DNA from: JAJYVT01 sp036796435
GTDB lineage: Bacteria > Actinomycetota > Acidimicrobiia > Acidimicrobiales > RAAP-2
DNA length: 25,930 nucleotides
Direction: 5' to 3'
Assembly: GCA_036796435.1 (NCBI GenBank)
Contig: DAIRCY010000033.1
Span: forward strand, 1-25,930
The notes beneath the pieces are model-generated. The model saw nothing but the letters and a program-made list of their open reading frames with translations, was not told where the DNA came from and searched no databases. Both the position numbers and the translations under genes were made by a program. The number at the start of each line of letters is the position of its first letter. Positions within the stretch are counted from its first letter, which is position 1. Of the stretch, positions 8,703 to 15,072 are shown in pieces.

Positions 8703-9463
8703 GCGTGGCGGACCGTCACGTCCTCGAGCTCGAGGACGTGAGCGCCTCGTACGGGCCGTACCGCGCGCTCTTCGGGGTGAGCTTCTCGGTCGCCGAGGGC
8801 GCCGCGGTCGCGTTGCTCGGTCCGAACGGGGCCGGGAAGTCGACCGTGGCGCGGGTGGCCTCGGGACTCGTGCCGGTGGCCTCGGGCCGTGTCCGGGTCG
8901 GCGGCACCGACGTCACCGGACGGCCCGCGTGGGCGATCGCGCGGGCCGGCCTCTCGCACGTGCCCGAGGGGCGCGGGGTCTTCGAATCGCTGAGCGTCGA
9001 GGAGAACCTCGTCCTCTCCCTGCGTCGCCGTGCGGGCCGCAGGGGCGTTGCAGCCTCGCTCGCTCGTGCCTACGAGCGGTTTCCCGCGCTCGCCGAGCGC
9101 CGCCACGTCCGGACCGGAGCGCTTTCCGGTGGCCAGCAGCGGCTCCTGTCGCTCGCCAAGGTGCTCGTCGTGCCGCCCAAGATCCTCGTCGCGGACGAGC
9201 TCTCGCTCGGCCTCGCGCCGAGCGTGGTCGACGACGTCTACGCCGCGCTGTCGGACGTCCGCGTCCAAGGCACCTCGCTCGTCGTCGTGGAGCAGCAGGT
9301 CGACCGCGCCCTCGATCTGGCCTCGTCCGCGATCGTCCTCGACCGCGGGTCGGTCGCCTACGAGGGGCCGTCTTCGGACGCACGGGCGGTGGCAGAGCAG
9401 GTACTCGCCCGGCGCCGTCGGGTGGAGTCCGAGGCGACCGCACAGGCGCGACCCCTCGAATAA
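8699..9463 (+). CDS. Branched-chain amino acid-type ABC transporter ATPase, LivF-like
   Basis: A 254-aa ATPase, the second motor subunit of the importer. Walker A GPNGAGKST (41-49), HVPEGRGVFESLSVEENL as the typical LivF Q-loop region, signature LSGGQQR (142-148), Walker B ILVADELSLGLAP (Asp166-Glu167), and VVVEQQ in place of the switch His, as is usual in LivF. The start is taken as GTG at 8699, giving a 4-bp GTGA overlap with the stop of the LivG gene; a second GTG at 8705 is equally possible and would remove two residues. The frame is open far upstream, but that is a shadow of the preceding genes. It is the last gene of the operon, ending 61 nt before the convergent methyltransferase gene. 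Confidence 0.9.
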   Translation: MSVADRHVLELEDVSASYGPYRALFGVSFSVAEGAAVALLGPNGAGKSTVARVASGLVPVASGRVRVGGTDVTGRPAWAIARAGLSHVPEGRGVFESLSVEENLVLSLRRRAGRRGVAASLARAYERFPALAERRHVRTGALSGGQQRLLSLAKVLVVPPKILVADELSLGLAPSVVDDVYAALSDVRVQGTSLVVVEQQVDRALDLASSAIVLDRGSVAYEGPSSDARAVAEQVLARRRRVESEATAQARPLE

Positions 9464-9524
9464 ACCCTCGAACAACCTTTGCGCGTCGAGTCAAGGCAAG
9501 TCGTCGCCTGGCGCTCAACCGTCT

Positions 9525-10259
9525 TCATTCGGCGACCACGACGAAGCGGGGCGACGTGTCGACGAGCCGCTCGGGGAGCGGGAGCTGCAGCCGTTCGGCC
9601 CACTCCACGTCCCGCAGCCGCTGCACGCGAGGCGTCCGCCACCCGGCGCCCGCGACGAGCTCGGCGACCTTGCCAGGGTGCGTTCCCGACCCCAGGGGAA
9701 GGGAGCGACGGAGCTCCTCGGAGTACTCCGCGTGATGGTCGCCGGGTGCGTTGCGCAGCCGGCGGACGAGCCGACGAGCCGCCCCCCGAAGCTCCTCGAC
9801 CGGGTCGACCTTCCCCCACACGCTCTCCACCAGGACGAGACGTCCCGACGGCGCGGCGGAGCGCCACGCCGACAGCGCGCCCGCCGGGTCGGGGAGCGTC
9901 CACAGCAGGTGCCGTTCCATGACGACGCCGAAGGTGCCGTCGGGGGGCTCGGTGGCGGAGCCGACCACCGTCTCGATCTCCAGTCCCTCGGCCGCCGCCC
10001 GGGCACGGAGCCGCTCCAGCATGCCGGGGGAGAGGTCGAGCGCGGTGACCGAGTGGCCGAGGCGGGCTGCGAGAAGCGACAGGAACCCCGTGCCCGCGCC
10101 GCAGTCGAGCACCTTCGACGGGGGCGTCGGGAGGGCCTTCTCCAGCGCGCCCGCCCACGCCGCGAGCACCGCCGCGTCGGTCGGCCTGTGCTGGCGCGAG
10201 TCGTCATAGGTCGCCGCGTCCGCGTCCCAGTACCGCCGGATGTCCTCGATTTCGTCCAT
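9525..10259 (-). CDS. Class I SAM-dependent methyltransferase
   Basis: A 244-aa methyltransferase of the Methyltransf_11/UbiE-like type. Motif I is VLDCGAGTG (50-58), the acidic residue binding the SAM ribose is in VTALDLSPGML, and a motif near VVMERHLLWTLPDP corresponds to the strand-4 region. The N-terminal IRRYWDADAATYDD is a common cap of small-molecule methyltransferases. It starts with an ATG 9 nt after the stop of the thioesterase gene upstream on the same strand, so the two are almost certainly co-transcribed. The acceptor molecule is not evident. The thioesterase partner and the divergent condensation-domain gene hint at a small tailoring pathway, which is an inference from context. 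Confidence 0.82.
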   Translation of the reverse strand: MDEIEDIRRYWDADAATYDDSRQHRPTDAAVLAAWAGALEKALPTPPSKVLDCGAGTGFLSLLAARLGHSVTALDLSPGMLERLRARAAAEGLEIETVVGSATEPPDGTFGVVMERHLLWTLPDPAGALSAWRSAAPSGRLVLVESVWGKVDPVEELRGAARRLVRRLRNAPGDHHAEYSEELRRSLPLGSGTHPGKVAELVAGAGWRTPRVQRLRDVEWAERLQLPLPERLVDTSPRFVVVAE

Positions 10260-10268
10260 GGCTTCGGT

Positions 10269-10694
10269 CTATCCGCAGAGCGCGACCAGCCAGTGCGGGC
10301 AGCGCACCGGTCGGCCGTTCGGTCCCACCACCCCGTGGACGGTGACCGCCGTTGCGCGCGGCTCTCCTGTCGCCGTGAGCAGGTACCCGAGGACGAAGGT
10401 GGCGCCGCGGACCTCGGCGACCTGCAAGTGGACCACGACGACCTCGTCGAATCGGAGCGGGCGGAGGTACCGGACGGCCACCTCGACGACGGGGAGCTCC
10501 GCCCCGGACTCGCGGATCTCGTCGAAGGGGTGGCCCGCAGCCCGGAGGAACTCGACCCGCGCCTCTTCGAGGTACGGAAGGTACGCGGCGTGGTGGACGA
10601 TGCCCATCGCGTCCGTCTCGGCGAAGCGGACCCTCACTCGGTGGCAGAATCCGTACCCGCCGGCGTCGGTGGGGGGCTCGTAGCGGGCTCGCAC
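10269..10694 (-). CDS. 4HBT-family acyl-CoA thioesterase (hotdog fold)
   Basis: A 141-aa hotdog-fold protein of the 4-hydroxybenzoyl-CoA thioesterase/YbgC family, hydrolysing acyl-CoA or acyl-carrier-protein thioesters. The family motif is FAETDAMGIVHHAAYLPYLE with catalytic Asp28. ELPVVEVAVRYLRPLRFDE and a central VTVHGVVG strand follow as expected. I chose the GTG at 10694 because GAGGA precedes it at a usable distance. A GTG at 10736 would add 14 residues and overlap the divergent condensation-domain gene by 8 nt. It is the first gene of an operon with the SAM methyltransferase. The substrate is unknown. Confidence 0.83.
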   Translation of the reverse strand: MRARYEPPTDAGGYGFCHRVRVRFAETDAMGIVHHAAYLPYLEEARVEFLRAAGHPFDEIRESGAELPVVEVAVRYLRPLRFDEVVVVHLQVAEVRGATFVLGYLLTATGEPRATAVTVHGVVGPNGRPVRCPHWLVALCG

Positions 10695-10728
10695 GGGGCC
10701 ATCCTCACACGGGAGAGTCGAGAAGGGT

Positions 10729-12111
10729 TTGAGCACGAGTCAGCGAGCCGCGTCCGACGGCGCGGGGGGCCGCCCCGGAGGGGAGGCCGGAACCCCGCAA
10801 CAGGGCGCGCCCGAGATGGCGCCCGAGGTGGCGCCCGAGGTGGCCCCCGAGGTGGCCCCCGAGGTGGCCCCCGTGTCCCTCACGCAGCGGTCGTCGCTGT
10901 TGATGGCCCCGCACAACCCGAGCCGCGAGTTCATGAGCTGGGTGTACCAGCTCAACGGGCGGCTCGACGTGAGCGCCCTGGCCAAAGCCGTCGACGACGT
11001 CGTCGCCGCGCACGATCTGTTGCGGGTCCGGTTCGCGCCGGAGCCGGACGGCGGCGTCGAGTCGGCGCAGCAGTACGTAACGCGTTTCCGTCCCGGCGTG
11101 CTGCGGATCGTCCCGCTCGACGACCGGCCGAAGCTCGAAGCGCTCACCGCCGCGGTCGTGGCTGTCGAGGCGGAGTACCGGGACCTCTCGCCGTGGGACG
11201 AGCCGCGCCTCCAGGCGACGCTGTACGTCGTGGCGCCGAAGACCCACGTCCTGTCGATCTTCGTGGCCGAAGCGCTCGTGGACGGCGAGTCCGGAACCCT
11301 CGTCGCCGCGGAGCTCTCGAGGGCGTACGCCTTGCACGCGGGCAGGACGCCGCCGGACCTGCCCCTGCCCGCAGCCGGGAGCTACCTGCGGTGGGTGCTC
11401 GACAACCCCGTCCCCGAGGCCGTGCAGGAGCGCGCGACCGCCCACTGGAAGGCTTTGCGCGAGGAGCCGACCGCTGCGGGCAACTGGCCGATGACCCTCA
11501 CCCCCGGGGTCCGCCCCCGCGCGCGCTTTTTCAATGTCCCGGCCGAGCATTGGCGCCACCTCGTGGAGGTGACGCCGGGGATGGCGGCCATGCCCTTCGT
11601 GGTGGTGCTGTCCTGGCTCGAGATGTCGCTCGCCCGCGTGGCGGGAGCCGAGCGGTTCATCGTCACCTCGGCCGTGTCGAACCGGAGCCGCCCCGGCGCG
11701 AAGGACCTCATCGGGAACTTCGTAGGCCCGGTGCGGATGGTCGCCCAGGTGTCGGCGTCAGACGAGCTCGAGGAGGTCTCCCCGAGGGTGCTGCGGTCGC
11801 TGCGCGAGGCGCTCGCCGCGAGCGTCGTCCCGGTCCCGCTCGCAGAGGCGCGGCTCCAGGCGCCGCACGCTTTCGTGCCCCCCGATCCGACCGTCGCGTT
11901 CTTCATGTTCGAAGAGCGCGAGGGGCCGGACTTCGCCGGCGTCCGTCAGCGTCGCTTCCGCGTGAACACGGGGCGCGACGTGCTCCGGGTCAACTGCACG
12001 CCGGACGACTCTGGGGGGAGGAACTTCTTCGTGATCTCGGGGTCGGCCCCCGACGAGCTCATGGATGCGCTCGTCAGCGAGCTGCGGCGTCACCTGGATC
12101 TGTCGGGGTAG
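10729..12111 (+). CDS. Stand-alone condensation-domain protein with degenerate active site
   Basis: A 460-aa protein whose body (about residue 50 onward) matches an NRPS-type condensation domain of the CoA-dependent acyltransferase superfamily. Recognisable are QLNGRLDVSALAKAVDDVV followed by AHDLLRVRF (first conserved region) and SNRSRPGAKDLIGNFVGPVR (the NRxxxxxxxIGxFvN region). The catalytic HHxxxDG is replaced by A180-E-A-L-V-D-G186: both His are lost while Asp-Gly remains. No adenylation or carrier domain is fused or adjacent. The N-terminus is low-complexity with five EVAP-type repeats (29-48). The TTG start has GGGAGAG 11 nt upstream; an ATG at 10816 inside the repeat is an alternative. 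The 3' end overlaps the convergent DedA gene by 38 bp. It may be an inactive, binding or divergent acyltransferase. Confidence 0.75.
   Translation: MSTSQRAASDGAGGRPGGEAGTPQQGAPEMAPEVAPEVAPEVAPEVAPVSLTQRSSLLMAPHNPSREFMSWVYQLNGRLDVSALAKAVDDVVAAHDLLRVRFAPEPDGGVESAQQYVTRFRPGVLRIVPLDDRPKLEALTAAVVAVEAEYRDLSPWDEPRLQATLYVVAPKTHVLSIFVAEALVDGESGTLVAAELSRAYALHAGRTPPDLPLPAAGSYLRWVLDNPVPEAVQERATAHWKALREEPTAAGNWPMTLTPGVRPRARFFNVPAEHWRHLVEVTPGMAAMPFVVVLSWLEMSLARVAGAERFIVTSAVSNRSRPGAKDLIGNFVGPVRMVAQVSASDELEEVSPRVLRSLREALAASVVPVPLAEARLQAPHAFVPPDPTVAFFMFEEREGPDFAGVRQRRFRVNTGRDVLRVNCTPDDSGGRNFFVISGSAPDELMDALVSELRRHLDLSG
10813..10872 (+). repeat. Five tandem 12-bp repeats encoding an EVAP-type leader
   Basis: Five head-to-tail 12-bp units: GAGATGGCGCCC, GAGGTGGCGCCC, then three GAGGTGGCCCCC. 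They are in frame with the condensation-domain gene and encode EMAP followed by four EVAP, giving a Pro-rich, probably disordered leader. The core GGTGGCGCC at 10827-10835 recurs in the 12-bp repeats at 25459-25518. A whole-codon unit length means copy number can change without breaking the frame. Confidence 0.95.
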
Positions 12112-12730
12112 CGGCGCGGAGGGCCGCCCGTTCGGAACGCACCACCGAGACGCGGTGTGCGAGCAGGACGACGACCGCGACCACGGCAAGGGCGGCCACG
12201 ACGTAGCCCGCATCGCTGAACACTTTGATCACATGGTGCCAGCTGGCGCCGAGGGCGTAGCCGACGCCGGCGAGCGCGCCGCACCAGATCGCGCAGCCGA
12301 TCGTGGTGAACACCAGGAACCGGCCGGTCGTCATCTCCCCGAGCCCCGCCGCCACCGAGACGAACGAGCGGAGGAGGGGGATGAACCTGCCGAAGAGGAC
12401 GAAGGGGTCGCCGCGGCGGGCGAACCAGGCCTCCGCCCGGTCGAGGTCGCGGTGCGTCAGGAGCACGAACTTTCCCGCCCGGTCGACCAGAGGCCGTCCG
12501 CCGAAGCGACCGATCGAGTAGCCGAGGAGGGAGCCGACGAGCTCGCCGGCGACGGCCACGAGGATCACCGCGCCGAGCGCGAGGTGGTTGTGGGATGTCG
12601 TGAGCTGCCCGCTCGCGAGAGCGCCGGCGTAGCCGGTGGCGATCTCGGAGCCGATGGGTATCCCCATCGCCGAGAGGAGCACGATGCCGAAGAGCGCGAG
12701 GTAGCCCCAGGTGGCGAGGATGTGCTCCAT
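12074..12730 (-). CDS. DedA family (SNARE-associated) membrane protein
   Basis: A 218-aa polytopic membrane protein of the DedA/VTT family, linked to membrane homeostasis and lipid-carrier flipping. Visible are the reentrant N-terminal segment MGIPIGSEIATGYAGALASG, GELVGSLLGYSIGRFGG, the conserved FVLFGRFIPLLRSFVSVAAG (the R-x-x-P...R motif), GCAIWCGALAGVGYALG, and a C-terminal helix followed by a charged tail. AAAGGA lies 7 nt upstream of the ATG. The last 38 bp overlap the tail of the convergent condensation-domain gene. The leader upstream of the start holds a short direct repeat (12743-12763). Confidence 0.9.
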   Translation of the reverse strand: MEHILATWGYLALFGIVLLSAMGIPIGSEIATGYAGALASGQLTTSHNHLALGAVILVAVAGELVGSLLGYSIGRFGGRPLVDRAGKFVLLTHRDLDRAEAWFARRGDPFVLFGRFIPLLRSFVSVAAGLGEMTTGRFLVFTTIGCAIWCGALAGVGYALGASWHHVIKVFSDAGYVVAALAVVAVVVLLAHRVSVVRSERAALRAATPTDPGDAAAR

Positions 12731-12742
12731 TGGGAGGTCCTT

Positions 12743-12763
12743 TCTACATCATCGTCTACATCA
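12743..12763 (-). repeat. Direct repeat TGATGTAGA x2 in the DedA leader
   Basis: On the plus strand TCTACATCA occurs at 12743-12751 and again at 12755-12763, a 12-bp period, with a partial third copy (GACATCA) after it. The repeats lie 13-33 nt upstream of the DedA start, partly next to its Shine-Dalgarno. They could be a regulator site or an RNA element; no function is shown. Confidence 0.5.
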
Positions 12764-12802
12764 CGACATCAAGGGGTCTCAGCGGACGGGCGCCAGCCTG
12801 GC

Positions 12803-12852
12803 GTCGGACCCGGTCGGACCCGGTCGGACCCGGTCGGACCCGGTTGGACTCG
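12803..12852. repeat. Tandem 10-bp repeats GTCGGACCCG, five units
   Basis: Four perfect copies of GTCGGACCCG (12803-12842) and a fifth with two changes (GTTGGACTCG, 12843-12852). They are noncoding, in the 216-bp gap between the divergent DedA and DUF2237 genes. A 10-bp period places each copy on about the same face of the DNA helix, which would suit cooperative protein binding, but it could also be a simple slippage product. Confidence 0.9.
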
Positions 12853-12931
12853 GCGACGTGTCCAGGAGAGGATCGTCGCTGTGCATGAAGGGTTGCTGAA
12901 CATCTCGGGGAATTCGACCCTCCCGGGCGCC

Positions 12932-12939
12932 GGGGAGGG
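12932..12939 (+). promoter_or_regulatory. Shine-Dalgarno fixing the TTG start of the DUF2237 gene
   Basis: GGGGAGGG sits 7 nt before a TTG at 12947, which begins the well-conserved N-terminus of the DUF2237 protein. No ATG or GTG is better placed, so this site decides the start. Confidence 0.7.
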
Positions 12940-12946
12940 CTGAACG

Positions 12947-13309
12947 TTGTCGAAGAACGTGCTCGGCGGCGAGCTCGAACCCTGCAGCAGCGATCCGCTG
13001 ACCGGCTTCTACCGCGACGGCTGCTGCAACACCGGCGTGGACGACGTCGGCGTGCACACGGTCTGCGCCCGGGTCACCGCCGAGTTCCTCGCCTTCTCGA
13101 TGTCCCGAGGCAACGACCTGTCCACGCCGCAGCCGGGCTTTCCGGGGCTTCGGCCCGGGGACCGCTGGTGCCTGTGCGCATCCCGCTGGCAGGAGGCGCT
13201 GGAAGCCGGGATGGCCCCCGAGGTCGTCCTCGAGGCGACGCACGCCGCCACGCTCGAGTGGGTCAGCCTCGACGACCTGCGCAGGCACGCCGTCGAGGGC
13301 GGTGCCTGA
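12947..13309 (+). CDS. DUF2237 family protein
   Basis: A 120-aa cytoplasmic protein of the DUF2237 family, whose function is not established. The hallmark segments are all present: GFYRDGCCNTGVDDVGVHTVC, EFLAFSMSRGNDLSTP, FPGLRPGDRWCLCASRWQEA and ATHAATLEWV. Conserved cysteines at 13, 26, 27, 40, 75 and 77, together with several His and Asp, could bind metal or be redox-active; that is a guess. The length fits the usual 110-130 aa. Translation starts at TTG with a strong Shine-Dalgarno. It ends 6 nt from the end of the convergent TetR gene. The 10-bp tandem repeat upstream may belong to its promoter region. Confidence 0.88.
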   Translation: MSKNVLGGELEPCSSDPLTGFYRDGCCNTGVDDVGVHTVCARVTAEFLAFSMSRGNDLSTPQPGFPGLRPGDRWCLCASRWQEALEAGMAPEVVLEATHAATLEWVSLDDLRRHAVEGGA

Positions 13310-13315
13310 GTGCGG

Positions 13316-13936
13316 TCAGCGACGCGCCCGGAGAACCGCCGCAGCCTCTTCCGAGCGCTGGCGGAACGCGCTTCGCGCCTCGCCGGAGCCCTCGAGCACA
13401 CCGGCGAGGTGCTCGAAGAACAACCCGACGATGAACGCCCGCAGGACCCTGGCGACGGCGGGGGCTCCGGGATCCTTGCAGAGGGTGGGCTCGGCCTCCT
13501 CGACCCAACGTTCCAACGCGGTCTGGGTGGCGTCGAACAGCTCGACGCCGACCACGTGCGCCGTCTCCTCGCCACGCATCACCTCGCCGAGCATGAGGCG
13601 GATGAAGTCCTCCACCTCGAGCATCGAGCGGAGGATGTCCTCGAGCATGTCGGCGAGTCCGGCGAAGTCGTCCCGAGAGATGGCTGCGGGGCCGGTCGAG
13701 GCTGCAAGCTCGTCGATGAACCCACGCTCCTCCAGCACCGCCACGAGAAGCTCGCGCTTGGACGCGAAGTAGTGGTACAGAGAGGCGACGTTCAGGCCCG
13801 CCGCGGCCGCGAGGTCGCGCATGCTCGTGCCATCGACCCCCCGCTGGGACATGAGGGAGAGCGCCATGTCGAGGATGTGCTGGCGCTGGGAGACAGCGGC
13901 GCGCTCCTGCGTTCCATCGGAGGGGGAGGTCGTCAC
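13316..13936 (-). CDS. TetR family transcriptional regulator
   Basis: A 206-aa dimeric repressor-type regulator. The N-terminal DNA-binding domain (about residues 16-62) contains ILDMALSLMSQRGVDGTSMR and the helix-turn-helix LAAAAGLNVASLYHYFASKRELL, the TetR signature. The C-terminal ligand domain (about 70-200) is not assigned to a known ligand class. The start is a GTG; no upstream Shine-Dalgarno is obvious. The genes beside it are convergent DUF2237 (downstream) and, 355 nt upstream on the same strand, the nucleoside-phosphorylase homologue. The noncoding gap before it holds an inverted repeat (14089-14103) that could be an operator for this protein, which is an inference. Confidence 0.9.
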   Translation of the reverse strand: MTTSPSDGTQERAAVSQRQHILDMALSLMSQRGVDGTSMRDLAAAAGLNVASLYHYFASKRELLVAVLEERGFIDELAASTGPAAISRDDFAGLADMLEDILRSMLEVEDFIRLMLGEVMRGEETAHVVGVELFDATQTALERWVEEAEPTLCKDPGAPAVARVLRAFIVGLFFEHLAGVLEGSGEARSAFRQRSEEAAAVLRARR

Positions 13937-14088
13937 GCCCCCATTGTCTTGTGCTGCGAGGCCCCGCGTCGAGCGGGGGGGACTTTCCCCAGGTCAGGGC
14001 CGAGCGGACGGAAGCCGGCGTTCCGGGCGGCGGCAGCAGCAACTGCAGGCGGCGCACCGCGCCCGACGGAGCGACCCTTCTGCACCCA

Positions 14089-14103
14089 TTCTGCTATACA
14101 GAA
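14089..14103. promoter_or_regulatory. Inverted repeat TTCTG-N5-CAGAA, possible operator
   Basis: Perfect 5-bp arms TTCTG and CAGAA flank CTATA in an AT-rich patch that stands out from its GC-rich surroundings. It lies about 150 bp upstream of the TetR start on the non-coding side. Size and symmetry would suit a TetR-type dimer, and TATACA (14095-14100) inside it is a fair -10 box for rightward transcription. Short arms can arise by chance. Confidence 0.35.
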
Positions 14104-14188
14104 TTATGAACATTGCCTATTGCGCCCTCTGGAAGCAGTGACTAGAAATGAGCTCACCGGAGCGACGGGGGCGGAGATGAACGGCCGG

Positions 14189-14228
14189 CCGGTGGATCGT
14201 GAACGAAGGAGGGGGCACGATCCGCCGG
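14189..14228 (-). terminator. 13-bp stem-loop downstream of the nucleoside-phosphorylase gene
   Basis: CCGGTGGATCGTG (14189-14201) pairs with CACGATCCGCCGG (14216-14228): 12 Watson-Crick pairs and one G-T wobble, with a 14-nt loop. It begins about 64 nt after the stop of the leftward gene at 14292, a position suiting a transcription terminator, but no U-tract follows on the minus strand. On the plus strand the loop contains GAAGGAGG, a perfect Shine-Dalgarno, so another role is possible. Confidence 0.45.
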
Positions 14229-14291
14229 TGAGCCGAGGCCCCGCAGTTGCTCGGTAAGCAGACGCGTGGCCAGAGACGCTGGACGGCCAGC

Positions 14292-15020
14292 TCAGCCCCC
14301 CGCACTCTTCGGCAAGATGTCCGGGCCGAGCGCGACGACGACGGCCCTGGTGGCAGCCCGAACTCCCCGGGCGGTGCCGACCCCGACCCGGACGAGCCGC
14401 ACAGCCTGGCGTGGCTCGCAGAGCGCGATCCGGATCGCACCGCGCACGTCCACGCTGCCGTCGGGACGGAGCAGCGCCGTGAGCTCTGGGGTCAAGGTGC
14501 CTGCCACGTCGCTGATGGCGCGGACGACGTCCCAGGGGAGCGCCATGTCCTCTGCGACGGCCGCGACCGCGGTGCTTTCCATGTCGACTGCGGTCGTGCC
14601 GGGCGGCAGGAGCGGACCCCTTGCGCCGGACGGCTCTGCCCCCGTCCAGACCTGATCGATCGTGGCCAGGAGCCCGCTGCGGCCGATCTCGTTTTCCCCG
14701 GCGCGGGGCACGAGGACGCGACCGGTCCGCACGTCGACGAGCGATTGGGGACGGACGAGGTCTCCGACCTCGAGCGCCGGATCGACGGCGCCCGCGACGC
14801 CGGTGACGAGGACACGGGCAGCGTTCAGCTCCGCCAGCACCGCGCTGGCACCCGCGCGCGCCCGAGCCGGTCCGATTCCCAGGGCGACGGCGACCACACG
14901 CTCACGCCGCCACGCCGGGAGGCCGCAGAGCGAGACCGGCTGCAGGTGGAGGGTCCGTGCAAGTGGGCGCAGCTCGCGCCGCATCGCAGCGAACACGACC
15001 GTGACCGGCGCGTCGCTCAC
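14292..15020 (-). CDS. Nucleoside phosphorylase / MTA-SAH nucleosidase superfamily protein
   Basis: A 242-aa protein of the PNP_UDP_1 superfamily, which cleaves the glycosidic bond of nucleosides. The N-terminal FAAMRRELRPLAR and glycine-rich ALGIGPARARAGA match the MTA/SAH nucleosidase-like start. VLVTGVAGAVDPALEVGDLV is the central strand, and VDMESTAVAAVAEDMALPWDVVRAISDVA holds the conserved Met-Glu that holds the ribose and the Asp of the purine site. Related proteins act in hopanoid side-chain formation (HpnG), but no other hopanoid gene is visible here, so that identity is only possible. The start is a GTG with weak upstream signals. It follows the exported protein gene by 52 nt on the same strand. 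Confidence 0.78.
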   Translation of the reverse strand: MSDAPVTVVFAAMRRELRPLARTLHLQPVSLCGLPAWRRERVVAVALGIGPARARAGASAVLAELNAARVLVTGVAGAVDPALEVGDLVRPQSLVDVRTGRVLVPRAGENEIGRSGLLATIDQVWTGAEPSGARGPLLPPGTTAVDMESTAVAAVAEDMALPWDVVRAISDVAGTLTPELTALLRPDGSVDVRGAIRIALCEPRQAVRLVRVGVGTARGVRAATRAVVVALGPDILPKSAGG

Positions 15021-15072
15021 GTGCGTCTCGGCGGTCGTCCGGGCTCTCCGCCCCGCCGGGCGCAGCGCGTCC

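Larger units (their letters stand above)
13937..14291. other. 355-bp noncoding region with two inverted repeats
   Basis: No convincing gene lies here. It holds a short GC hairpin at 13962-13978 (CCCCGC/GCGGGG), a locally AT-rich patch around 14089-14150 with an inverted repeat, and a long stem-loop at 14189-14228. The only small reading frame with a plausible promoter is an 11-codon ATG frame at 14106-14141, too short to claim. Confidence 0.6.

Noticed and set aside
12803..12852. Possible CRISPR array
   Set aside because: The 10-bp units are head to tail with no spacers, and no cas gene is present. The same holds for the two 12-bp arrays.
13962..13978. CCCCGC/GCGGGG hairpin as a terminator
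   Set aside because: Six-bp stem, no U-tract, located upstream of the TetR start rather than after a gene end; chance in GC-rich DNA is likely.
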